DNA of 64,000 nt from contig NZ_BJYM01000014.1 of assembly GCF_007991515.1 (NCBI RefSeq), positions 62,001 through 126,000 of the forward strand, read 5' to 3'. The notes under the pieces were generated by a model. The model was given only the letters and a program-made list of their open reading frames with translations. It searched no databases and was not told the origin of the DNA. Numbering within the stretch: position 1 is the stretch's first letter; each line of letters begins with the position of its first letter. Position numbers and translations under genes: made by a program. Of this stretch, positions 63,480 to 64,000 are shown in pieces. The DNA is from Oceanobacillus sojae. GTDB lineage: Bacteria; Bacillota; Bacilli; Bacillales; Amphibacillaceae.

Positions 63480-64000
<521 letters not shown>

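Overview
The window is a low-G+C Gram-positive (Bacillaceae) chromosome segment. The strong AGGAGG ribosome sites, the short zinc-type S14, the rplQ-ecfA1-ecfA2-ecfT-truA-rplM-rpsI arrangement and a close match to the Bacillus str/S10/spc/alpha gene order all point there. Gene content and repeat elements suggest a relative of Oceanobacillus or Virgibacillus; this is inference, as no 16S gene is present.

Region 1 (1-25 kb) is accessory and regulatory. It holds a partial PadR regulator; a membrane protein/histidine kinase/response regulator operon behind four operator repeats of 11-bp period; a large MalT-like LuxR activator; a Rex-box-controlled small ORF plus adhE; and a frameshifted metallo-beta-lactamase-fold gene with a possible leader peptide. 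It continues with an XRE-cupin regulator and azlCD; an M20 deacylase; an MFS exporter; a beta-glucoside operon (PTS EIIBCA, GH1 phospho-glycosidase, BglG-type antiterminator) with a readable RAT/terminator leader and cre site; a ywnB/ywnA-like pair sharing paired operators; a repeat protein; an HxlR regulator; a PfpI-like protein; a serine hydrolase; a VOC protein and small membrane proteins.

Region 2 (25.9-45.2 kb, minus strand) runs, in transcription order, from rpsJ through the S10, spc and alpha clusters to rplQ, then the energy-coupling-factor module, truA, rplM and rpsI. Methionine aminopeptidase (map), usually found between adk and infA in Bacillus, is missing; a 455-bp apparently non-coding stretch sits there.

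Region 3 (45.4-54.8 kb) is a block that separates tuf from rpsJ, which are normally close neighbours. It is a ketone-body/short-chain fatty acid operon (scoA, scoB, hydroxybutyrate dehydrogenase, thiolase, a GntP-family permease like YxjC, AtoE) with a sigma-54 promoter and its own PAS/AAA+/Fis activator, followed by a class II fructose-bisphosphatase on the plus strand.

Region 4 (54.8-64 kb, minus strand) is the end of rpoB, then rpoC, rpsL, rpsG, fusA and tuf. The rpoB-rpoC gap is 373 bp and carries a 147-bp inverted-repeat element and a perfect 18-bp-stem hairpin. The rpoC-rpsL gap has a consensus promoter and no L7Ae-type gene. I saw no tRNA, rRNA, CRISPR array, transposase or phage gene.
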